Shown here: positions 7,735 through 13,484 of the stretch, piece after piece
How positions within the stretch are numbered: the stretch's first letter is position 1
Layout of the letters: the number at the start of each line of letters is the position of its first letter
NCBI GenBank assembly: GCA_035448625.1
Contig: DAOTJI010000073.1
Location: forward strand, 1-13,484
DNA from: UBA8904 sp035448625
Lineage (GTDB): Bacteria; Desulfobacterota; Syntrophia; Syntrophales; Smithellaceae
Direction: 5' to 3'
DNA: 13,484 bases
The notes under the pieces: generated by a model
Told to the model about the DNA's origin: nothing
Database searches by the model: none
What the model saw: only the letters and a program-made list of their open reading frames with translations
Made by a program: the position numbers and the translations under genes

Positions 7735-9087
7735 ATGAAGAAAGTATTGCTGATTTCCGCCAACAGGATGAAAAAGCCCTATCCGGTTTATCCGCTGGGG
7801 CTTGACTATGTGGCGGGCGCACTGCATCCCCGCTATCAAACGAAGATTCTGGATATGAATCACTGTCCGTCGCTGAGGTTGCTGGGGGACCGGGTCCGGG
7901 AGTACGAACCGGACTACATCGGATTTTCCATACGCAATATCGATAACACGGACCTGATGAACCCCCGCGGCTTCCTTTCCGACTACCAGGAAATGATCGG
8001 CGTTGTCCGGAGTCATTCGAAGGCGCCGCTCATTCTGGGCGGGAGCGGCTACACGGTTTTTCCCATCGAATTCTTTCGCGCGCTCGGAGCGGACTACGGC
8101 ATCGCCGGAGAAGGGGAGCGGCTGTCCCTTTTGCTTGATGCGCTGGAGCAAAAGGAGGATGCTGCGTCGATGCCGGGCGTGATCACTCCCGAAACCCTGT
8201 CCGTTCGTTATCTCCCCTGGAAGGGAGAGCTGAAGCGCGTCTTTGATCCCGATGCCGAATACGCAAAATTTTATATATCGTATGGCGGCATGATGAATTT
8301 ACAGACGAAGAGGGGATGTCCGTTCCGTTGCAGCTACTGCACCTACCCTCACATTGAAGGGGGAAAAATGCGGCTCTTGGACCCATGGGAGGTCGCGGAC
8401 CAGGCCCTTCGGCTGCAGGAAGCCGGCGCCCGGTACATCTTTGTGACCGATTCCGCGTTCAACGCCAGTTTCGAGCACAGCCTTCAGGTTGCCCGGGCTT
8501 TCAAGAATCGGGGCGTCCACATTCCCTGGGGAGGATTTTTTGCTCCCACCGCTCCCCCGGAAGGTTATTTTCGCGAACTGGCCGAGGCCGGCCTCACGCA
8601 TGTGGAATTCGGCACGGAGTCGCTGTGCGACACGATGCTGTCGAATCTCAGGAAGCCTTTTGCCGCCGCCGATGTCTTTGAGGCCCACCGGCAGGCGCAG
8701 GCGGCCGGCCTCCACATCGCCCACTATTTTTTGCTGGGCGGCCCCGGTGAAAACCGGGAGACCCTGCGGGAGACCCTGGAGGGCATCGATCGGCTGAACC
8801 GGGCGGTATTTTTCTTTTTCTGCGGGATTCGCATTTACCCGCACACGGTGCTGTACGAGACGGCCGTGCGCGAGGGACAAATTCAGGCCTCGCAGAATCT
8901 GTTGGCTCCGGTTTTTTACCGCTCGCCTTATCTGTCCGGTCCTGAGATCATCCGGACCGTTGAAGCCCATGCCGCCGGAAGGATCAACTGGCTGATCGGG
9001 GCCGGGGAGGGCAAGGCGACACGCATCCTGCCCAGGCTCTACGAGCGGGGGCATACGGGGCCGCTGTGGGAATATCTCATCGCATGA
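7735..9087 (+). CDS. B12-binding domain radical SAM protein, probably lipid biosynthesis
   Basis: A 450-residue protein of the class B (BchE-like) layout. An N-terminal Rossmann cobalamin-binding-like domain (about 1-145; MKKVLLISANRMKKPYP, then YPLGLDYVAGAL) precedes a radical SAM barrel. The 4Fe-4S motif is RGCPFRCSYCTYP, with Cys195, Cys199 and Cys202. A later strand shows HVEFGTESL and HYFLLGGPGENRETL, typical of this group. The base-off histidine motif DxHxxG is not visible, as in many members. Known relatives perform methylations or rearrangements on unactivated carbons. Placement between an ACP and the deacetylase/hotdog genes suggests an acyl-chain or lipid substrate. The exact reaction is unknown. 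The ribosome site is weak; the start is chosen because the conserved KKVLLI strand begins there. Confidence 0.9.
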   Translation: MKKVLLISANRMKKPYPVYPLGLDYVAGALHPRYQTKILDMNHCPSLRLLGDRVREYEPDYIGFSIRNIDNTDLMNPRGFLSDYQEMIGVVRSHSKAPLILGGSGYTVFPIEFFRALGADYGIAGEGERLSLLLDALEQKEDAASMPGVITPETLSVRYLPWKGELKRVFDPDAEYAKFYISYGGMMNLQTKRGCPFRCSYCTYPHIEGGKMRLLDPWEVADQALRLQEAGARYIFVTDSAFNASFEHSLQVARAFKNRGVHIPWGGFFAPTAPPEGYFRELAEAGLTHVEFGTESLCDTMLSNLRKPFAAADVFEAHRQAQAAGLHIAHYFLLGGPGENRETLRETLEGIDRLNRAVFFFFCGIRIYPHTVLYETAVREGQIQASQNLLAPVFYRSPYLSGPEIIRTVEAHAAGRINWLIGAGEGKATRILPRLYERGHTGPLWEYLIA

Positions 9088-9089
9088 CA

Positions 9090-9139
9090 TCGGTTGGGTT
9101 TTTTTGCGGGGGGGGGGTGGTTGACCTCGCGCCAACCGA
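9090..9139 (+). repeat. Stem-loop with T7 and G10 homopolymers between two genes
   Basis: TCGGTTGG (9090-9097) pairs perfectly with CCAACCGA (9132-9139). The loop contains seven T (9099-9105) and ten G (9108-9117). It begins 2 bases after the B12 radical SAM stop codon. The T-run follows the left arm and not the whole hairpin, so it is not a classic terminator. The G10 run is a slippage-prone tract and also a place where sequencing error is likely. Confidence 0.45.
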
Positions 9140-9200
9140 CGCGGTGATCCGGTGGTCAGGCGATTCAAACCGTTACGCGCGGATGGCCAACGGTGTGTCC

Positions 9201-9206
9201 GGAGGG
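9201..9206 (+). promoter_or_regulatory. Ribosome binding site fixing the deacetylase start
   Basis: GGAGGG lies 7 bases before the ATG at 9214. An in-frame GTG at 9193 lies upstream of this site and would include it in the coding region, so the ATG at 9214 is chosen. Confidence 0.75.
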
Positions 9207-9213
9207 ATTTCTC

Positions 9214-10038
9214 ATGGAAGACGGGAAAAAGCGGTTAAGCCCCGCCCTGATTGCGGGGGGTGCGTTTTTGATTGCAGCGCTTGCGGTTTTTTTGGTCAAT
9301 CCCCTGCTTTCGGCTTCCGTGTTGTCTGTGTTTGTGGGAGGGTGCGTAGCGTCCTGTTTTTTCCCTCAAACGAATTTTCTGGGACCGGTCATCAGCCGGG
9401 GACGCACGGGGCAAAAGCTCGTAGCTCTCACTTTTGACGACGGTCCTTCCGAATCTACGACGCAAAAGATTCTGGATTTGCTCGACCGCCACGACGCGAA
9501 AGCCACTTTCTTCGTGTCCGGCGTCAATGCCGCGCGCTTTCCTCATCTGATCAGCGAAATCATTCGGCGCGGTCACAGCGTCGGCAATCATTCCATGAAC
9601 CATGATCCTTTTCTGATGCTGAGGGGAAGCGGCACGCTTCGCCGGGAAATCGCCCAAGCCGGGGAGGTTCTGGGACGGATGGGCATCGATGCTCTGGCGT
9701 TCCGCCCGCCGGTCGGCATCGTCAATCCGAAGCTTTTTCCCGTTCTCGAAACCCTGGGATTGCTTTGCGTCACCTTCAGCTGCCGGGCGCGGGACGCGGG
9801 CAATTGGCGCATTCGGGATCTTTCGGGCAGAATCCTGCGAAAGGTCAAAGGAGATGATATTATTCTTCTGCATGACCGGCCGCCGCGGGGCGCCGAAGAC
9901 CCGGCCGTTTTTTGGGACGAACTGGAGAAAACGCTCTCGGGCATCAGGGCCGGCGGGTTGCGGATCGTGCCGCTTTCCGATCTGGTGGGCAGAGACATCC
10001 TGCGGCTGAAATCCGCCGGGGATTCCGTTTTTTCCTGA
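9214..10038 (+). CDS. Membrane-anchored NodB-fold polysaccharide deacetylase-like protein
   Basis: A 274-residue protein. A short basic start (MEDGKKRLSP) leads into one or two hydrophobic segments (about 10-30 and 33-50) that would anchor it in the inner membrane, followed by a NodB homology domain. Visible motifs are LTFDDGPS (Asp75 likely base, Asp76 metal ligand), GNHSMNH (His126 and His130 metal ligands), FRPPVG in place of the usual RxPY, and IILLHDRPP near the end. The family removes N- or O-acetyl groups from sugars using a divalent metal. In this block of acyl-carrier and radical SAM genes it may trim an acetylated or acylated head group, or be a divergent hydrolase; that is inference. 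It is preceded by the structured 126-base gap. Confidence 0.88.
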   Translation: MEDGKKRLSPALIAGGAFLIAALAVFLVNPLLSASVLSVFVGGCVASCFFPQTNFLGPVISRGRTGQKLVALTFDDGPSESTTQKILDLLDRHDAKATFFVSGVNAARFPHLISEIIRRGHSVGNHSMNHDPFLMLRGSGTLRREIAQAGEVLGRMGIDALAFRPPVGIVNPKLFPVLETLGLLCVTFSCRARDAGNWRIRDLSGRILRKVKGDDIILLHDRPPRGAEDPAVFWDELEKTLSGIRAGGLRIVPLSDLVGRDILRLKSAGDSVFS

Positions 10039-10071
10039 AGTCCCTTCCATGTGCGTCCGCCGAAAATATTT

Positions 10072-10100
10072 TTGATTGAAAAAATAATAAATGGTATAGC
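10072..10100 (+). promoter_or_regulatory. Putative internal promoter before the hotdog-ACP-radical SAM unit
   Basis: TTGATT (10072-10077), a 17-base spacer and TATAGC (10095-10100), with TGG directly upstream that fits an extended -10. The stretch is AT-rich in GC-rich surroundings. Transcription would start near 10107, about 40 bases before the hotdog gene, separating the last four genes as a transcriptional unit. Confidence 0.45.
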
Positions 10101-10148
10101 AACTCATTCCGCGGGCATCGGCGAAGCGGCTGAAAGAGGTGTAAGTAG

Positions 10149-10517
10149 TTGACCGATCGATGGAAATTGCTCAAAGAGGTCCATTGGACTGCAGCGGACG
10201 GCATCGAAGCCGGAGCCGATGTGCCGGAAAATTCCGTATGGTTCAAGGGTCATTTTCCTGGAGAACCGATCCTGCCGGGAATCGCCCTCTTGAGCGCCGT
10301 TTATGAGGCGGTTTTGAAGGATGCGTCCCGTCGCGGAGAACCTCTCCGAATCTCCGCTTTGAAGCGGGTGCGGTTCACCGGTCCGGTCCTGCCGGGGGAG
10401 AAACTGTCCCTAGTGCTGGCCCGTGAAGTCCAGAACGGTGAAATCCTGTTTCACTTCAAAGTGGCGGTTCGGGAAAAAACGGTTTGCAGCGGACTGATGA
10501 CGGTGGCAAAAGTATAG
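10149..10517 (+). CDS. Hotdog-fold FabZ/ApeI-like protein (3-hydroxyacyl-ACP dehydratase family)
   Basis: A 122-residue single hotdog domain. The key signature is WFKGHFPGEPILPGIALLSA, matching the FabA/FabZ 'GHFPxxPxxPG' element whose histidine acts in dehydration of 3-hydroxyacyl-ACP. The later part (KRVRFTGPVLPGEKLSL) is the usual second half of the fold. The acidic residue of FabZ (Glu five residues after PG) is replaced by Ser, so dehydratase activity is uncertain; a thioesterase-like or non-catalytic role is possible. The start is TTG at 10149, the first codon after an in-frame TAG, with AGAGG 9 bases upstream. The ACP 2 gene starts 17 bases downstream. Such proteins serve aryl-polyene and other specialised acyl pathways. 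Confidence 0.85.
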   Translation: MTDRWKLLKEVHWTAADGIEAGADVPENSVWFKGHFPGEPILPGIALLSAVYEAVLKDASRRGEPLRISALKRVRFTGPVLPGEKLSLVLAREVQNGEILFHFKVAVREKTVCSGLMTVAKV

Positions 10518-10523
10518 GCGAAA

Positions 10524-10529
10524 AGGAGG
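10524..10529 (+). promoter_or_regulatory. Ribosome binding site fixing the ACP 2 start
   Basis: AGGAGG, 5 bases before the ATG at 10535. The frame is open back to a TTG at 10484 inside the previous gene, but that would put this near-consensus site inside the coding region, so the ATG is preferred. Confidence 0.8.
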
Positions 10530-10534
10530 CGGAG

Positions 10535-10807
10535 ATGCCCGCAGACAATGTAATGAAAGCCATTCATCGGCGCGTGGCCGAAATTATTATAGATGAGTTG
10601 AAACTGGAAGACTTGACGCCGGACACCTTCAATCCGGACATGGATCTGGTGGATGAACTGGGCATCGACAGCATGGATCTGGCGACGATCGCGCTTGTCT
10701 TGCAGGATGAATACAAAATCGTCATCGACGAAGACGACTATCCCCGATTGAAAACCATACGGTTGATTTGTGACTATATTGAGGAAAAGATAGCCACCCG
10801 GCATTGA
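10535..10807 (+). CDS. Acyl carrier protein 2
   Basis: A 90-residue ACP with the attachment motif DELGIDSMDLATIALVLQ, in which Ser46 carries phosphopantetheine. The N-terminal helix (AIHRRVAEIIIDELKL), the acidic region (EDLTPDTFNPDMDLVD) and a C-terminal helix (IRLICDYIEEKIA) are all present. It differs clearly from ACP 1 outside the attachment site, so it is not a recent duplicate and may serve a different partner enzyme. It sits between the hotdog gene (17 bases before) and the first of the tandem radical SAM genes (15 bases after), most likely in one transcript. Paired ACPs beside a FabZ-like gene also occur in aryl-polyene-type clusters. Confidence 0.92.
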   Translation: MPADNVMKAIHRRVAEIIIDELKLEDLTPDTFNPDMDLVDELGIDSMDLATIALVLQDEYKIVIDEDDYPRLKTIRLICDYIEEKIATRH

Positions 10808-10822
10808 AGGCAGGAAATCCCT

Positions 10823-11935
10823 ATGCCCATGACCGCGAATCCTCCGACATCCGTTCGGTCCGACCGGCCGAAATTTAGAGACCTGCTGGCGCGTCCGGAC
10901 GTAAAGGCGCGATGGGAAAAGGTGAGGAAATATTTTTTTCTCCGGGAATCCACCTACGACATGACCAACCGCTGCAATATCCGGTGCGAGGGATGCTACT
11001 ATTACGAGGGGGACAAGCCCTTTGCCGCGGAAAATCTCTCCGCCCAGGACTGGCGCGACCTGATGCAGGCCGAAAAGGCGCGCGGCATCACCTATGTGGT
11101 GCTGGCGGGAGCGGAACCGTCCCTGGTTCCCCAACTGCTTGAAGTCTGTCATTCCGAAATACCGCTGGGGAGCATCGCCACCAACGGATTTAAAAAGATA
11201 CCGGAGCCGGTCGGCTACAAGATTCATATTTCCGTCTGGGGAAACGACGAGACGAGTTTCAAAACGCGCGGCGCCAGAAACCTTCTCAAAAGGCAGATTG
11301 AGAATTACCGGGGCGATCCCCGTGCGGTCTTCGTATATACCTTCACGCGCGACAACATCGGCGAGGCCCAGGACGTGGCGGCCGATCTGGTCGCCGCCGG
11401 ATGCAAAATGACATTTAATGTTTTTTCCTCACCGGTCGGCTACGCGGGACCCCTCCGCCATGACGCGGATTCGCTTTTGAAAACCCGGGAGATGATGATG
11501 GCCCTTTTAAACCGTTATCCCCGGCAGGTTCTTTTTTCCGCCTATAACGCCGTCGCGCACACGAGCGATCGGGGGCTGCACGATCTTTACCGCTGTTCAT
11601 ACCCCCGCTGCAATCCGTCGCAGGATATCGGTCTGGGCCGTTCCTTCCGTCAGTACCGGACGGATTTGAACTGGGACCGGTCGGTGGCCTGCTGCGTGCC
11701 GGATACGGACTGCAGCGACTGCCGCCATTACGCCGCCGGTTCCGCCGTGGTGACGGCGAGGCTTTACCGCCATGTCGGCGACCTGGAGACCTTTCAATCC
11801 TGGCTGGATTACGTCGACACCTACCTGGCGGTCTGGGTCATGGGATATGAAAAAGGGGAAAATCTCTGTTCGAAAATGATCCGTCCGCCGGCGGCAGGCC
11901 TGGCCGGCGCCTCCTTGCCGCCGGAAGGCGTATAA
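10823..11935 (+). CDS. Radical SAM protein with extra C-terminal cysteines (tandem copy 1)
   Basis: A 370-residue enzyme with a radical SAM barrel from about residue 40 to 245. The cluster motif is YDMTNRCNIRCEGCYYYEGD (Cys51, Cys55, Cys58), and the usual GGEP motif appears as LAGAEPSL. After the barrel come more cysteines: RCSYPRC (Cys258, Cys263), then ACCVPDTDCSDC (Cys290, Cys291, Cys297, Cys300). These could hold an auxiliary iron-sulfur cluster, but the spacing does not match the SPASM pattern I know. The substrate is unknown; neighbours point to lipids or carrier-bound acyl chains. An A/G-rich ribosome site (AGGAA) precedes the ATG, and a second in-frame ATG lies two codons later. The next gene starts 13 bases after the stop and is a relative. 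Confidence 0.88.
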   Translation: MPMTANPPTSVRSDRPKFRDLLARPDVKARWEKVRKYFFLRESTYDMTNRCNIRCEGCYYYEGDKPFAAENLSAQDWRDLMQAEKARGITYVVLAGAEPSLVPQLLEVCHSEIPLGSIATNGFKKIPEPVGYKIHISVWGNDETSFKTRGARNLLKRQIENYRGDPRAVFVYTFTRDNIGEAQDVAADLVAAGCKMTFNVFSSPVGYAGPLRHDADSLLKTREMMMALLNRYPRQVLFSAYNAVAHTSDRGLHDLYRCSYPRCNPSQDIGLGRSFRQYRTDLNWDRSVACCVPDTDCSDCRHYAAGSAVVTARLYRHVGDLETFQSWLDYVDTYLAVWVMGYEKGENLCSKMIRPPAAGLAGASLPPEGV

Positions 11936-11948
11936 AGAAAGAAGGAAG

Positions 11949-12944
11949 ATGAAAACGGTAAGCACCCTCTTGGATTCCGAATGGCGCGAACGCTACCGGA
12001 GGATCTCCAGCCTCAACATCCGCAGCTCGATTTACGATCTCACCTGCCGCTGCAATCTGCGCTGCAAGGGGTGTTTCTTCTTTTCCTCGGGCGAGCACCG
12101 CGTTCAGGAGGAAACGGATCTCCGCAAGTGGGAGGCCTTTATCGACCGGGAAAAGACCCGCGGCGTAAATCTGGCGATTCTCATCGGCGGCGAGCCGACG
12201 CTGTGCATGGACCGCCTGGAAGCTTTCTACCGGCGTCTTCCGACGTACTGCGCGACCAACGGACTCATCAAGGTTCCCCGAGACCGTTTTCCCGATATGA
12301 TGGTGGGCATTTCCCTGTGGGGCAGCGGAGAAGATGAAAAAATTCTGCGGGGCAGGGACACGTTTGCCGTCTCCAGCAAGAACTACGAGGGCGATCCCTC
12401 AGCCTATTACCTGTATACCTTGACGCCCAGGCAGGTGGGAAAAACCGAACCGGTCATCCGGCGCATCCGCGATGTCGGCCTGAAAGTTCACCTGCAGCTG
12501 CTCTCCAACGACGAAAGCGTGGACGGATTTTCCTGGCGGCCCGAGGAACTCAGCGATCTGCGGTTCGAACTGGACGAAATGCTGGACCACTATCCGCGGA
12601 CCGTCGTCTCCTGCCGTTATTATCATGAGATCATCACCACCGGCCGGATGCTGGGGCGTCGCTTCGGCTGGCGGGAGTGCCCGTCCGTGACCGAATCCCT
12701 GGACCATCGGCAGCCGCCGGTGCGCCGGCTGATCCATTTTTACCGCTGGGCGGCGGACCTGCAGACCGTCCACCGCTGCTGCACGTCCGCCACGCGCGAC
12801 TGCTCCCTCTGCAAGGACGGAGCGGCGCACATGAGCTGGGTCATGGTCAACAAGCGCGACCACATGAACACGACGAAGGATCTGCAGAACTGGATCGAAG
12901 TCTATGAGATGTTCGCCAGGCTCTATAAGTTTATTCCGTGGTAA
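11949..12944 (+). CDS. Radical SAM protein with extra C-terminal cysteines (tandem copy 2)
   Basis: A 331-residue relative of the preceding gene. The motif is YDLTCRCNLRCKGCFFF (Cys35, Cys39, Cys42, with an extra Cys33), followed by LIGGEPTLC and the conserved CATNGLIKVP and GISLWG strands that mirror ATNGFKKIP and HISVWG in copy 1. The C-terminal part repeats the cysteine pattern: Cys244, then HRCCTSATRDCSLC (Cys277, Cys278, Cys285, Cys288), followed by AAHMSW and a tryptophan-containing helix (DLQNWIEVYE) that matches FQSWLDYVD in copy 1. Two related enzymes in tandem suggest successive or paired radical steps, or a heterodimer. The ribosome site is AAGGAAG right before the ATG. It is the last gene of the block; the next gene converges. 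Confidence 0.88.
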   Translation: MKTVSTLLDSEWRERYRRISSLNIRSSIYDLTCRCNLRCKGCFFFSSGEHRVQEETDLRKWEAFIDREKTRGVNLAILIGGEPTLCMDRLEAFYRRLPTYCATNGLIKVPRDRFPDMMVGISLWGSGEDEKILRGRDTFAVSSKNYEGDPSAYYLYTLTPRQVGKTEPVIRRIRDVGLKVHLQLLSNDESVDGFSWRPEELSDLRFELDEMLDHYPRTVVSCRYYHEIITTGRMLGRRFGWRECPSVTESLDHRQPPVRRLIHFYRWAADLQTVHRCCTSATRDCSLCKDGAAHMSWVMVNKRDHMNTTKDLQNWIEVYEMFARLYKFIPW

Positions 12945-13060
12945 GGAATCACAGGGAACGGGCTGAAACCATTTCCTGCTGAATGAAGAAAGCTTCGCCG
13001 CCCGTGACATCGGACGGTTTTCCATCCCGCCTGATTTTTTCCGAATCCGGCTGTGTGTTT
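12945..13060. other. Short convergent intergenic region
   Basis: This 116-base gap lies between the last radical SAM gene and the 3' end of the ATPase gene. It holds only a weak hairpin, CCGT-GACATCGG-ACGG followed by TTTT near 13002-13021, a poor candidate plus-strand terminator. Nothing else is recognised. Confidence 0.4.
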
Positions 13061-13484
13061 TCAGGACGTTTTTGCGGCATGACTCCGCAGCCATTTTTCC
13101 GCCCCGATCACGACATAGACGGCAACGGCGACCGCGATGATGATCAGCCGGTCCCGGCCGGAAATCGGCTCGCTCTGGAAGACGCGGTTCATGGCCGGAG
13201 CGTAGGTGAAAAGCAGCTGCAGGCCTATCATTGCGGCACTGCCCGCCAAAACCCAGGGATTGGAAAGAACGCCGATCCGGAACATCGATTTGGTCAACGA
13301 CCGGCAGTTGAACAGGTAGGTCAGTTCGATCATGATGAAAAGATTCACCGCCACGGTGCGGGCCTGGGCCAGAGAATAGCCCTGCTGTTGCTGCCAGACA
13401 AAGATGCCGTTGGTCGGCAGCGTCCAGGGGATGAACTTGACCAGGTTGTCGAAAATCCGGCGGCCTTCTTCCACCGCGCGTGTA
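13061..13484 (-). CDS. P-type cation-transporting ATPase, C-terminal membrane part (partial)
   Basis: About 140 C-terminal residues of a protein that begins beyond the right edge; the frame stays open to the end of the window. The visible start (TRAVEEGRRIFDNLVKFIPW) is the conserved stalk segment at the beginning of TM5 in P-type ATPases. It is followed by WTLPTNG, ARTVAVNLFIMIELTYLFNCRS, NPWVLAGSAAMIGLQLLF and a last helix (IIIAVAVAVYVVIGAEKWL). This is the cation-ATPase C-terminal domain of the calcium/sodium (SERCA/PMR1-like) group, which pumps cations across the inner membrane using ATP. The ATP-binding and phosphorylation parts are outside the window. It converges on the radical SAM block and is probably unrelated to it. 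Confidence 0.9.
   Translation of the reverse strand, partial: TRAVEEGRRIFDNLVKFIPWTLPTNGIFVWQQQQGYSLAQARTVAVNLFIMIELTYLFNCRSLTKSMFRIGVLSNPWVLAGSAAMIGLQLLFTYAPAMNRVFQSEPISGRDRLIIIAVAVAVYVVIGAEKWLRSHAAKTS

Noticed and set aside
9120..9180. tRNA-like segment with GATTCAAAC
   Set aside because: The flanking bases do not form a T-arm stem and no acceptor or anticodon arms can be drawn.
9066..9437. A 123-codon plus-strand frame spanning the G10 tract into the deacetylase gene
   Set aside because: It overlaps the deacetylase in another frame, is glycine- and cysteine-rich without a domain, and its length depends on the homopolymer.
10823..12944. RiPP (modified peptide) cluster around the tandem radical SAM genes
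   Set aside because: No short precursor peptide, leader-binding domain, peptidase or exporter is seen next to them, and the neighbours are ACP and hotdog genes.
13000..13024. Rho-independent terminator after the last radical SAM gene
   Set aside because: The stem is only four base pairs with an eight-base loop and a short T-run; too weak to call as a terminator.

Overview
The window looks like chromosomal DNA from an anaerobic, GC-rich Gram-negative bacterium, most likely a deltaproteobacterium in the broad sense (Desulfobacterota or Syntrophales type). The indications are an RND efflux pump with a periplasmic adaptor, an anaerobe-type flavin reductase fused to rubredoxin, several radical SAM enzymes, and acyl-carrier-protein genes outside a standard fab operon. 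The taxonomic guess is inference from gene content only.

Left part (1-3627, plus strand): the 3' end of a membrane-fusion (adaptor) gene overlaps a complete HAE1-type RND pump gene. A small PII-like gene follows, of the kind found beside RND pumps. A convergent minus-strand gene then encodes a 707-residue HEAT-repeat protein with its own promoter near 5848-5876. Upstream of it, also on the minus strand, lies the flavin reductase-rubredoxin fusion. Its divergent promoter region carries a short perfect palindrome. On the plus side of that region a good sigma70-like promoter drives a small two-helix membrane protein.

Right part (7404-12944, plus strand): this is the most interesting block. In order it holds acyl carrier protein 1, a B12-binding-type radical SAM protein, a membrane-anchored NodB-fold deacetylase, a hotdog-fold FabZ/ApeI-like protein, acyl carrier protein 2, and two tandem related radical SAM proteins. 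The last four genes are tightly packed (gaps of about 13 to 17 bases) behind an internal promoter at 10072-10100. I read the block as part of an unusual acyl-chain or lipid biosynthesis and modification locus in which radical chemistry acts on carrier-bound or membrane lipids. No ketosynthase, ketoreductase or acyltransferase lies inside the window, so the product cannot be named. The arrangement recalls the radical SAM plus ACP/fatty-acid gene clusters discussed as ladderane-lipid candidates in anammox bacteria and some deltaproteobacteria; that comparison is from memory.

The right edge (13061-13484, minus strand) is the C-terminal membrane part of a P-type cation ATPase running off the window. 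No rRNA, tRNA, CRISPR array or insertion sequence was seen. Gene-free stretches are all under 300 bases.
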